A stretch of 13,741 nt of DNA. Source: an uncultured Ignavibacteria bacterium. GTDB taxonomy: Bacteria; Bacteroidota; Ignavibacteria; Tepidaquicellales; Tepidaquicellaceae. How positions within the stretch are numbered: the first letter of the stretch is position 1; every line of letters starts with the position of its first letter. Of the stretch, positions 1 through 6,276 are shown piece after piece. The position numbers and the translations under genes were made by a program. The notes beneath the pieces are model-generated. The model worked only from the letters and a program-made list of their open reading frames with translations. It had not been told where the DNA came from and did no database searches. The DNA lies in NCBI GenBank assembly GCA_937924675.1, contig CALEVL010000059.1:1-13741 (forward strand), in the 5' to 3' direction.

Positions 1-14
1 CAAATATGCCTTTA

Positions 15-44
15 TATACAGCATGACAAAGATTAAATTATAAT
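15..44 (+). promoter_or_regulatory. Candidate sigma70-like promoter for the PHP-ribH-folC group
   Basis: A perfect TATAAT lies at 39-44, with TATACA at 15-20 (four of six matches to TTGACA) and an 18-bp spacer. Transcription would begin near position 51, leaving a leader of only about 8 nt before the ATG at 59. No Shine-Dalgarno is visible in that leader. The surroundings are very AT-rich, so a chance TATAAT is possible, and the upstream gene is outside the window. Confidence 0.35.
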
Positions 45-58
45 AACTTTTAATAATC

Positions 59-889
59 ATGAATTCCGGCAAAGCTGATCTTCACATGCATTCCGTTTAT
101 TCTGACGGGCGGCTAACACCAAGAGAGCTCGTAGATAAAGCCTGTAAAGCAGGTTATCAGGCAATCAGCATTACTGATCACGACACTGTTGGTGCTATTG
201 AAGAAGCTTTGCAATATGGTGCAACGAAAGGAATTCTTGTTGTGCCCGGACTTGAGATCAGTGCTGAAATTGATGATATGGAAATTCACATGCTGGGATA
301 TTTCATTGATTACAAATCCGAAAGTCTTCTTAATCACCTAAGCAATTTCAGGAAAAGCAGGATTGTCAGAAGCGGAATGATCATTGACAAACTCAATGAG
401 ATGGGTAGTAAGATTACAATGGGCAATGTAATGGAGAAAGCTGGTGAAGATGCAGCAATTGGCAGACCGCATATTGCAATGGCACTCAATGATGAAGGGT
501 TTGTCGGCTCATACAGCGAAGCTTTCTACAAATATATCGGAGACGGAAAACCGGCATATATCAGAAAGCCGAATACTTCTGCAAAAGAAGCAATTGAGCT
601 CATTGCAGCATCAGGTGGTTTGTCCTTCGTTGCGCATCCCGGCAGATATATCAGTGATGATCTTTTTGCTAGACTCATAGCCTTCGGACTTGACGGAATA
701 GAAATAGTTCACCCTTCCCATAAGAAGGAAGATATGGCAAATCTGCTTAGAACGGCAGAGCTGAATTTTCTCCTTACAAGCGGGGGATCTGACTTTCATG
801 GAGGTTCAAAAAATGATAGTAAGAATTTTGGATCATACTATGTGACCACTACCGAAATAAATAATATGAAACGAAGATTAACATACTGA
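59..889 (+). CDS. PHP-domain metal-dependent phosphoesterase (TrpH/YciV/RNase AM type)
   Basis: A 276-residue cytosolic protein of the polymerase-and-histidinol-phosphatase (PHP) superfamily. The metal-binding set is complete: H9, H11 and D16 in DLHMHSVYSDG; D40, H41 and D42 in ITDHDT; E66 in GLEIS; H77 in EIHMLGY; H193 in AHPG; H218 in VHPSH; D245 and H247 in GGSDFHG. Length and motif order match the stand-alone family that includes E. coli YciV/RNase AM (a 5'-3' exoribonuclease on short RNA) and Chromobacterium nucleoside 3',5'-bisphosphate phosphatase. It lacks the polymerase or histidinol-phosphatase context of other PHP proteins. Hydrolysis of small phosphorylated nucleotides or short RNA ends is therefore the most likely activity, but the substrate is inferred from family. 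It starts at ATG without a Shine-Dalgarno and is followed 13 nt later by ribH, so the two are probably cotranscribed. Confidence 0.88.
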   Translation: MNSGKADLHMHSVYSDGRLTPRELVDKACKAGYQAISITDHDTVGAIEEALQYGATKGILVVPGLEISAEIDDMEIHMLGYFIDYKSESLLNHLSNFRKSRIVRSGMIIDKLNEMGSKITMGNVMEKAGEDAAIGRPHIAMALNDEGFVGSYSEAFYKYIGDGKPAYIRKPNTSAKEAIELIAASGGLSFVAHPGRYISDDLFARLIAFGLDGIEIVHPSHKKEDMANLLRTAELNFLLTSGGSDFHGGSKNDSKNFGSYYVTTTEINNMKRRLTY

Positions 890-902
890 ATAATCTTAAA
901 AA

Positions 903-1388
903 ATGATTGAAAAATTTGAAGGAAGTCTCAACGGAAGTGGAGTCAGAGTCGGAATAGTAATTAGCAAATTCAATGAGCCGATTGTTGAGAATTTATTAAA
1001 AGGTGCATTGATCGGACTCGAAAATAACGGTGTATCAGAAAGCGATATCAAAGTATTCTTTGTCCCCGGTGCATTTGAAATTCCAATAGTTCTAAAGAAG
1101 CTTTGCCGGGAAAATGACCGGCAGCAAATCTTTGATGGTTTCATAACGATTGGATGTGTCATAAAGGGTGATACTGCTCATTTTGAATACATCAGCAAAG
1201 CTGTTACCGACGGAGTCAATCAAATCAATATTGATCATCAGACTCCTTCCGCATTCTGTGTGTTGACTTGCTACACTCCGCTTCAGGCGTATGAGCGTAG
1301 CGGCAATCCTCCAACAGCATCAAACAACAAAGGGTACGAAGCTGCACTTTCACTGCTTGAAATGATTAACATCATGAAAAAGATCTGA
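903..1388 (+). CDS. ribH: 6,7-dimethyl-8-ribityllumazine synthase
   Basis: A 161-residue protein of normal family length. It condenses 5-amino-6-ribitylamino-uracil with 3,4-dihydroxy-2-butanone 4-phosphate, the penultimate step of riboflavin synthesis, and usually assembles as pentamers or 60-mers in the cytosol. Visible hallmarks are SKFN (21-24), whose aromatic stacks on the pyrimidine; PGAFEIP (55-61); GCVIKGDTAHFEY (84-96) with the catalytic histidine H93; and ERSG with the phosphate-binding R132, followed by NNKGYEAA (141-148). The segment TCYTPLQAYERSGNPPTASNNKG differs a little in wording from the common TTENxEQAxxRAG...NKG but keeps the key residues. It sits between a PHP phosphoesterase (13 nt) and folC (17 nt) rather than beside nusB or other rib genes. 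No FMN riboswitch is visible upstream. Confidence 0.96.
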   Translation: MIEKFEGSLNGSGVRVGIVISKFNEPIVENLLKGALIGLENNGVSESDIKVFFVPGAFEIPIVLKKLCRENDRQQIFDGFITIGCVIKGDTAHFEYISKAVTDGVNQINIDHQTPSAFCVLTCYTPLQAYERSGNPPTASNNKGYEAALSLLEMINIMKKI

Positions 1389-1405
1389 CACAAATTCTGA
1401 ATCCG

Positions 1406-2716
1406 TTGGCTAAAGTTGTATTCAAATCTTATCCGCGTTGTCTGGAGTATCTTTTTACTCTCGAAAGAGCCGGAATAAAATATGATCTGAGGAATATCAG
1501 ATCTTTGCTTAAAATTCTGGAAAATCCCGAGAGAGCTTTCAAGAGCATTCATGTTGCCGGAACTAACGGCAAAGGTTCGGTCTCTTCCATTATTCATTCT
1601 TATCTCGTTGAAACGGGAGTGCATACGGGGTTGAATACATCACCTCACATAAATGACTTTCGCGAGAGGATCCTTTGCGGAAGAAATATGATCACCCGGA
1701 AATTCATTCTCAACTTCGTCAACAAAATGTATGATCATATTGAGAGGATCAGGCCGAGTTTCTTTGAAGTTACAACTGCAATGGCATTTGATTATTTCAG
1801 GCACTGCGGTGTTGAGACTGCAGTTATTGAAACCGGTCTGGGGGGAAGGCTTGATTCGACGAATGTTGTTGACCCTGTTGTTTCAGTTATCACCGGTATC
1901 TCGGTGGATCATGTACATTTTCTTGGCAATACAATAGAAGGCATTGCAGGAGAGAAGGCAGGGATAATTAAGAAAGAGAAGCCCGTAGTAATCGGCAAAC
2001 TGCCGCCGGAAGCAAAGAGAGTTGTCGAAAGAAAAGCAAAGGATCAGAATTCTGAACTGATTGATTCATGGCATAGTGTAGGCGGAAAGATACTTAGCAG
2101 GAATGAGAACGGAATGAGTTTGATCTTAGGAAGGAAGGCTCTTGAATGTTTCTTACCGGAGATTGGCGACTTCCAGCTCATCAACATTAAGACTTCCTAT
2201 GCGGCAATCAATAAATACTGTAAAAAATGTAAAGTCCCGTTTGACGAAAATGCATTCGTCCGATCTCTGCTGAACATTGAAAGCAATTCACGGCTTCACG
2301 GCAGATTTGAACTGGTTTCCCGAAAGCCGGCCATAGTTGTTGATGTATCACACAATCTGGAAGCGATCAGGAATCTTAAAAAGAATCTTGAATACTTCAG
2401 GTATAACAGGCTATTCATCCTAATTGGAATGATGCATGACAAAGACTATTGTGCCTGCATAAAAGAAGTCGCAAAGATCGATTGCGAAGTAATTCTCACC
2501 AGACCTAAGTATAGCAGAGCCGCAGATCCTGCTGTCATGATGGATTGCGTAAATGCCTTTCATCACAAATTCACTGTTCAGCAAAATCTTTCCAAGGCGG
2601 TCATTGAAGTGTTTGAGAAATTAAAGAAGAATGATATGCTTGTGGTAACGGGTTCATTTTTCCTGGCAGGTGAGTTTCTGAAATTGAAAAAAGTAAGGGA
2701 AGTAATTTCGCAGTGA
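1406..2716 (+). CDS. folC: Folylpolyglutamate synthase / dihydrofolate synthase (FolC, Mur ligase family)
   Basis: A 436-residue cytosolic ligase that adds glutamate to dihydropteroate and/or folates using ATP. Motifs in order: P-loop GTNGKGS (52-58); TSPH...FRERI (78-89); SFFEVTTAMAF (118-128); ETGLGGRLDSTN (142-153); ISVDHVHFLGNT and EGIAGEKAGIIK (165-189), the metal and lysine region; HGRFE (298-302); DVSHN (313-317) in the C-terminal Mur-ligase domain; TGSFFLAGE (415-423). The usual HNP triplet reads HNL (L318), a mild departure. The start is TTG: the reading frame offers no ATG or GTG before the conserved YPRCLEYLFTLERAG segment, which fits the family N terminus. It follows ribH by 17 nt, pairing two vitamin-cofactor genes in one likely transcript. 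Whether it is mono- or bifunctional cannot be told from the sequence. Confidence 0.93.
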   Translation: MAKVVFKSYPRCLEYLFTLERAGIKYDLRNIRSLLKILENPERAFKSIHVAGTNGKGSVSSIIHSYLVETGVHTGLNTSPHINDFRERILCGRNMITRKFILNFVNKMYDHIERIRPSFFEVTTAMAFDYFRHCGVETAVIETGLGGRLDSTNVVDPVVSVITGISVDHVHFLGNTIEGIAGEKAGIIKKEKPVVIGKLPPEAKRVVERKAKDQNSELIDSWHSVGGKILSRNENGMSLILGRKALECFLPEIGDFQLINIKTSYAAINKYCKKCKVPFDENAFVRSLLNIESNSRLHGRFELVSRKPAIVVDVSHNLEAIRNLKKNLEYFRYNRLFILIGMMHDKDYCACIKEVAKIDCEVILTRPKYSRAADPAVMMDCVNAFHHKFTVQQNLSKAVIEVFEKLKKNDMLVVTGSFFLAGEFLKLKKVREVISQ

Positions 2717-2771
2717 TCTGAAGATCATGAGAGATTTTATTCAAAGACACCCGAAGTTCTTATGTTCAATG

Positions 2772-2782
2772 TTATTCAATAA
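2772..2782. promoter_or_regulatory. AT-rich palindrome, possible operator before the hbd-fur group
   Basis: TTATT-C-AATAA is a perfect 5-1-5 inverted repeat. It overlaps the candidate -35 element of the next operon, which itself encodes a Fur-family regulator. Fur and PerR boxes are AT-rich 7-1-7 palindromes (PerR consensus TTATAATnATTATAA), so a site of this shape and place would suit autoregulation. It is short, and chance occurrence in AT-rich DNA is quite possible. Confidence 0.22.
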
Positions 2783-2803
2783 GTAACACTAATGAACTAT
2801 ATT
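2775..2803 (+). promoter_or_regulatory. Candidate promoter for the hbd-fur-HAD-acpS operon
   Basis: TTCAAT (2775-2780), a 17-bp spacer and TATATT (2798-2803), extending to TATATTTG, which also fits the Bacteroidota -7 consensus TAnnTTTG. The predicted start of transcription is about 2810, at or next to the ATG at 2809, implying a leaderless or near-leaderless mRNA. It lies in the only sizeable gap (92 nt) of the left-hand gene series. Confidence 0.33.
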
Positions 2804-2808
2804 TGCAT

Positions 2809-3678
2809 ATGAATTCTGAACACATTAAGACCATTGGCATAATCGGTTCCGGGACAATGGGAAGCGGAATCGCTATCAGTTCTGCTTCAGCCGGTTTCAG
2901 AACGCTGATGAACGATATCAACAAAGATGTATTGGACAGGTCAAAACTTCATATAGAGAAGGATCTATCCAAGTCACTTCAAAAAGGCAAGATCACTGAA
3001 GAACAAATGAATGCAGCTCTTAGTAGTATTTCATTTGAAGAAAACTTCGATTCGCTGTCAGAGGCAGATGTTATAATTGAAGCTGCTCTTGAAGATATGA
3101 AGCTCAAAGCGGATCTGTTTGAGAAACTTGATAACATCTGCCGAGAGGATGCTATCCTTACTTCGAACACGTCATCACTTTCTGTTACGGCAATATCATC
3201 TCACGTGAGAAAGAACCGCGGAAGAGTTGCAGGCATGCACTTCTTCAACCCCGCTAACATAATGAAGCTTGTAGAAATTGTCGCAGGTGACTTTACTTCT
3301 GATGAAACAATAGACTCTATCAGGTATATATCGGTAAAGATGGGTAAGACTCCGGTTGTTGCAAAGGATACTCCTGCATTCATTGTGAACAGGATCGCGC
3401 GTCCGTTTTACGGTGAAGCGCTGAAAATACTTGCCGAAGGTTCAGCTGATCATGAAATGATTGACAAAGTGATGAAATCCTGCGGAGGGTTTGCCATGGG
3501 ACCGTTTGAACTCATGGATCTGATCGGAATTGACGTGAACTTCTCTGTAACAAGATCAGTGTATGATGCTTTCTTTGACGATCCAAAGTACAGACCCAGT
3601 TTCATTCAGAAGAAGATGGTTGATTCCGGAAGATTGGGAAGGAAGACCGGCAGGGGATTTTACAATTATGAAAGCTGA
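2809..3678 (+). CDS. hbd: 3-hydroxybutyryl-CoA (3-hydroxyacyl-CoA) dehydrogenase
   Basis: A 289-residue protein of the short, stand-alone 3-hydroxyacyl-CoA dehydrogenase family (Hbd/PaaH/FadB2). It interconverts 3-hydroxyacyl-CoA and 3-ketoacyl-CoA with NAD(P), as in butyrate metabolism, beta-oxidation or phenylacetate breakdown. The N-terminal Rossmann domain has GIIGSGTMGSGIA (10-22). The acidic VIEAALED (88-95) and SNTSS (119-123) follow, then GMHFFNP (142-148) with the catalytic histidine H144, paired with E156 of KLVEIV. The C-terminal dimerisation domain has DTPAFIVNR (187-195), GPFELMDLIGID (231-242) and the terminal GRKTGRGFYNY. I chose the ATG at 2809. A TTG two codons earlier (2803) is in frame but lies inside the candidate -10 element, and neither has a Shine-Dalgarno. 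No thiolase or crotonase gene is nearby, so the pathway is open. The fur-like gene begins 3 nt after its stop. Confidence 0.93.
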   Translation: MNSEHIKTIGIIGSGTMGSGIAISSASAGFRTLMNDINKDVLDRSKLHIEKDLSKSLQKGKITEEQMNAALSSISFEENFDSLSEADVIIEAALEDMKLKADLFEKLDNICREDAILTSNTSSLSVTAISSHVRKNRGRVAGMHFFNPANIMKLVEIVAGDFTSDETIDSIRYISVKMGKTPVVAKDTPAFIVNRIARPFYGEALKILAEGSADHEMIDKVMKSCGGFAMGPFELMDLIGIDVNFSVTRSVYDAFFDDPKYRPSFIQKKMVDSGRLGRKTGRGFYNYES

Positions 3679-3681
3679 ATC

Positions 3682-4149
3682 ATGCCAGTAGTTGAAAAAA
3701 ATATAGATTTTGAGAAAGAGGAGTTTAAGCTGATTCTCAGCTCGCACTCACAAAGGATAACGGCTCCAAGATTGGAGATCCTCTCTATTCTCAAGTCCAG
3801 CAAGAATCCTTTGACAATTTCCGAGATACATTCTCAGATGAAGAGTTCAAAAACAGACCTAGCAACCGTTTACAGGACTCTGAATCTTTTTGCGGAGCTG
3901 AAGATAGTTTCGGAGATTGACTTTAAGGATGATTTCATGAGATATGAGTTGATATTTGACAGGCATCATCATCATCATGTTGTTTGCAGAACTTGCGGAA
4001 GAATAGAAAATGTAGAAACATGCATACTTGGGGAACTCGAAAGGATGCTTGCACAAAAAGGGTATACAGATCTTTCGCACTCACTGGAATTCTTTGGAAT
4101 CTGCGAGAAATGCAGGGCTCATTCAATAACAGTTAAACAAAGCAGGTAG
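3682..4149 (+). CDS. Fur-family metal- or peroxide-responsive transcriptional regulator
   Basis: A 155-residue protein with the two-domain Fur layout. A winged-helix DNA-binding region covers about 15-85, with the recognition helix in DLATVYRTLNLF (59-70). The dimerisation and metal-binding domain follows. A five-histidine run (95-99) precedes CRTC (102-105), and a second pair, CEKC, is at 141-144; the two CxxC pairs form the structural zinc site of the family. The subfamily (Fur, PerR, Zur) cannot be fixed by eye: the residue five after the second cysteine, aspartate in PerR, is N110 here, with E109 before it. It lies between the acyl-CoA dehydrogenase (3-nt gap) and a HAD hydrolase (2-nt gap), so it is made from their transcript. 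Autoregulation through the palindrome near 2772 is a guess. The start ATG is the only one fitting the gap. Confidence 0.92.
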   Translation: MPVVEKNIDFEKEEFKLILSSHSQRITAPRLEILSILKSSKNPLTISEIHSQMKSSKTDLATVYRTLNLFAELKIVSEIDFKDDFMRYELIFDRHHHHHVVCRTCGRIENVETCILGELERMLAQKGYTDLSHSLEFFGICEKCRAHSITVKQSR

Positions 4150-4151
4150 AA

Positions 4152-4838
4152 TTGATCAAAGCTATTATCTTCGACCTTGACAATACGCTTGTTGATTTTA
4201 TGCTGCTTAAGCGTGCAGCTATTGATGCAGCGGCTGTTGCAATGACCGATGCGGGATTGAATCTTAAACCTGAAGAGATCAAAGAAAAGATAAACAAGAT
4301 CTATGATGCCGAAGGAATTGAGTATCAGCAGGTATTTGATCATCTGCTTGAGGAAGAACTGGGCAAAGTTGATTATAAGATTATTTCAGCCGGAATCGTT
4401 GCTTACAGGAAAGCAAGAGAAGCAGCACTGAAACCTTATCCCGGAGTTTTTCCGACCTTGATAGAGCTCATAAAAATGGGACTTAAACTTGCAGTCGTTT
4501 CTGATGCTCCTTCAAAAGAAGCGTGGCTGCGTTTATCCTATATTAATTTTCATCACTTGTTTGACGCTGTAATTACTTATGATGAAACTCGGGAAAGGAA
4601 ACCGTCGCCCGTTCCTTTCAACATGGCGCTTGATTTGCTTGGGCTGAAGCCGGAAGAATGCCTGATGATAGGCGATTGGGCAGAGCGTGACATGGTCGGT
4701 GCAAAAGCAGTCGGAATGAAAACTGTCTTTGCAAGATACGGAGATACATTCGACACGAAGAATCCCGGATCAGATTATGATATCAATTCGATAACCGAAC
4801 TCCTCGACATAGTGAAGAAAGAGAACGGCGTGGTTTAA
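4152..4838 (+). CDS. HAD-superfamily hydrolase (phosphoglycolate phosphatase-like)
   Basis: A 228-residue cytosolic phosphatase candidate with all four HAD motifs: DLDNT (8-12; nucleophile D8, acid/base D10), the serine of VVSD (115-118), K150 in ERKPSP, and GDWAERD (174-180; D175 and D180 bind magnesium). A helical cap lies between motifs I and II (about 16-95), which makes it a C1-cap member like phosphoglycolate phosphatase or Gph/PpaX-type enzymes. The true substrate is not predictable. The start is TTG, 2 nt after the fur-like stop; AGG at 4144-4146 is a weak Shine-Dalgarno. The MIKAIIFDLDNTL beginning leaves no room for another start. Its TAA shares one base with the acpS ATG (TAATG), implying translational coupling. 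Confidence 0.9.
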   Translation: MIKAIIFDLDNTLVDFMLLKRAAIDAAAVAMTDAGLNLKPEEIKEKINKIYDAEGIEYQQVFDHLLEEELGKVDYKIISAGIVAYRKAREAALKPYPGVFPTLIELIKMGLKLAVVSDAPSKEAWLRLSYINFHHLFDAVITYDETRERKPSPVPFNMALDLLGLKPEECLMIGDWAERDMVGAKAVGMKTVFARYGDTFDTKNPGSDYDINSITELLDIVKKENGVV

Positions 4839-5203
4839 TGAGAAGGGGAATAGGCATTGACATTATAGAAGTGAAGAGAATCAGAGAACTCATGGAAAAA
4901 TACGGCGACAGATTCTTTCAAAGGATACTGACCGAGAACGAGATCTCTTACTGCAGAAAGTTTTCGAAACCCGAACTGCACTTTGCCGGAAGATTCGCAT
5001 CAAAGGAGGCCTACTCGAAAGCAATAGGAACTGGCGTTGGAAAAGATTTCTCCTGGAAAGATATAGAAATATTGAATGATGAGAGGGGCAAGCCCTATAT
5101 CGTTCACCTAAAAGATAACGATTTTTCCGAAAGCAGGTTTGAGATCAGTATTTCGCATACTGAAGATTATGCATGTGCAGTTGTTTCCTGTGAAAGTGAT
5201 TAG
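4838..5203 (+). CDS. acpS: Holo-[acyl-carrier-protein] synthase
   Basis: A 121-residue protein of typical AcpS length. It transfers 4'-phosphopantetheine from coenzyme A to a serine of acyl carrier protein, switching on fatty-acid synthesis. It acts as a trimer in the cytosol and needs magnesium. The diagnostic motifs are GIDIIEVKRI (6-15, metal ligand D8), GRFASKEAYSKAIGTG (51-66, metal ligand E57) and SISHTEDYA (104-112). Its ATG overlaps the HAD stop by one base, and it closes the hbd-fur-HAD-acpS series. Acyl-CoA dehydrogenase and AcpS in one operon share only a loose lipid/acyl theme. The TAG stop overlaps the stop of the convergent PD40 gene by 4 bp, so no space remains for a dedicated terminator. 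Confidence 0.96.
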   Translation: MRRGIGIDIIEVKRIRELMEKYGDRFFQRILTENEISYCRKFSKPELHFAGRFASKEAYSKAIGTGVGKDFSWKDIEILNDERGKPYIVHLKDNDFSESRFEISISHTEDYACAVVSCESD

Positions 5204-6276
5204 TCCACCCAGTCGCAAATAAAAACATTTGTCTCACCGCTCACAGCATTATTCCTGTTTGAGCAAAGTACAAGCTTCTTGCCGTCGGGCGAGAACATCG
5301 GGAAACCGTCAAACTCACCGTAATAAGTAATTCTTTCAAGACCGGTTCCGTCGGTGTTTACCATGTATATGTCAAAATTCCTTCCTCCTGCATCCGCATT
5401 CGAACAGAAGAGAATTCTCTTTCCGTCAGGAAACCAGTAAGGAGCAAAGTTAGCTGCATTGTTATTTGTTACTTGCGTCTTGTTGCTTCCGTCTGCATCC
5501 ATAATCCAGATGTCCAGCTTAGATGGCCTTATAAGATCCTGAGCAAGAAGATCTTTGTATCCCGTGATCTCTGCTTCATCTTTAAAAGTAGTTCTTCTGT
5601 AAACTATCTTCTTGCCGTCATAAGAATAGAACGGACCGCCGTCATATCCGATTTCGTTTGTAAGCTGCCTTACATCGCTGCCGTCAATATTCATTGAGTA
5701 AATGTCAATGTCGCCGTTTCTTGTGGAAGTGAACACAATCCTGTCTCCAACAGGTGAAACTGTTGCTTCTGCATCATAACCGTTTCCACCTGCGAGAACG
5801 GTAGCATTGGAACCGTCAGAATCTGCAACATATATCTCAAAGCTTGGATACAGTGCCCATACATATCCTTTGGAGAAGTCCGGCTTGGGAGGGCATTCAT
5901 CTGATGCAGCATGAGTTGATGCGTATATGATTTTCTTATCTCCCGGAAGAAAATAAGCGCAGGTAGTTCTGCCCAAGCCGTTACTTACAAGCTTCTGATC
6001 AGTGCCGTCAATGTTCATAGTAAATATCTGGTCACATTCAAGCGGCGGTCTGGTTGACTGGAAGATGAATTGCTTTCCGTCAAATGAGAAATAGCATTCT
6101 GCATTCTCTCCGCCAAAGGTAAGCTGCTGCATGTTCGCAAGATGCTTTTCTTCAGGAAGAATTAGTCCTTCAGCGACTGTTTGGCTGAATGTTTGACCGG
6201 ACGCAATGGATAGATAGAAAAATAAAAATGCAAAAACTGTTTGCAGATAATTCTTAATGCTCATACCTTGTAACAC
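5200..6276 (-). CDS. Secreted TolB-like PD40 beta-propeller protein
   Basis: A 358-residue exported protein. The N terminus has an uncleaved-looking hydrophobic stretch LQTVFAFLFFYLSIASGQT (11-29) typical of a Sec signal peptide, with probable cleavage near SGQ. The rest is made of PD40/WD40-like blades repeating FSFDGKQFIFQS, MNIDGT, SPVGDRIVFTS, DIYSMNIDGSDVRQLT, DIWIMDADGS, WFPDGKRILFCS, DIYMVNTDGT and FSPDGKKLVLCS, about six blades over residues 55-358. TolB-like propellers usually bind other envelope proteins, but no TolB partner domain or tol-pal genes are visible, so the role is unknown. The GTG at 6276 is preferred because AAGGAG (6288-6283) sits 6 nt upstream; an in-frame ATG at 6264 is the alternative. 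Its 5' end overlaps the end of rel by 23 nt. Confidence 0.85.
   Translation of the reverse strand: MLQGMSIKNYLQTVFAFLFFYLSIASGQTFSQTVAEGLILPEEKHLANMQQLTFGGENAECYFSFDGKQFIFQSTRPPLECDQIFTMNIDGTDQKLVSNGLGRTTCAYFLPGDKKIIYASTHAASDECPPKPDFSKGYVWALYPSFEIYVADSDGSNATVLAGGNGYDAEATVSPVGDRIVFTSTRNGDIDIYSMNIDGSDVRQLTNEIGYDGGPFYSYDGKKIVYRRTTFKDEAEITGYKDLLAQDLIRPSKLDIWIMDADGSNKTQVTNNNAANFAPYWFPDGKRILFCSNADAGGRNFDIYMVNTDGTGLERITYYGEFDGFPMFSPDGKKLVLCSNRNNAVSGETNVFICDWVD

Noticed and set aside
3964..3980. CAT-repeat/five-histidine run in the Fur-like gene as an anomaly or tag
   Set aside because: Histidine-rich stretches before the first CxxC are normal metal ligands in Fur-family proteins.
5239..5264. Stem-loop GCTCA/TGAGC near the acpS/PD40 junction as terminator
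   Set aside because: It lies within the PD40 coding region, needs a bulge, and has no T-run on either side.
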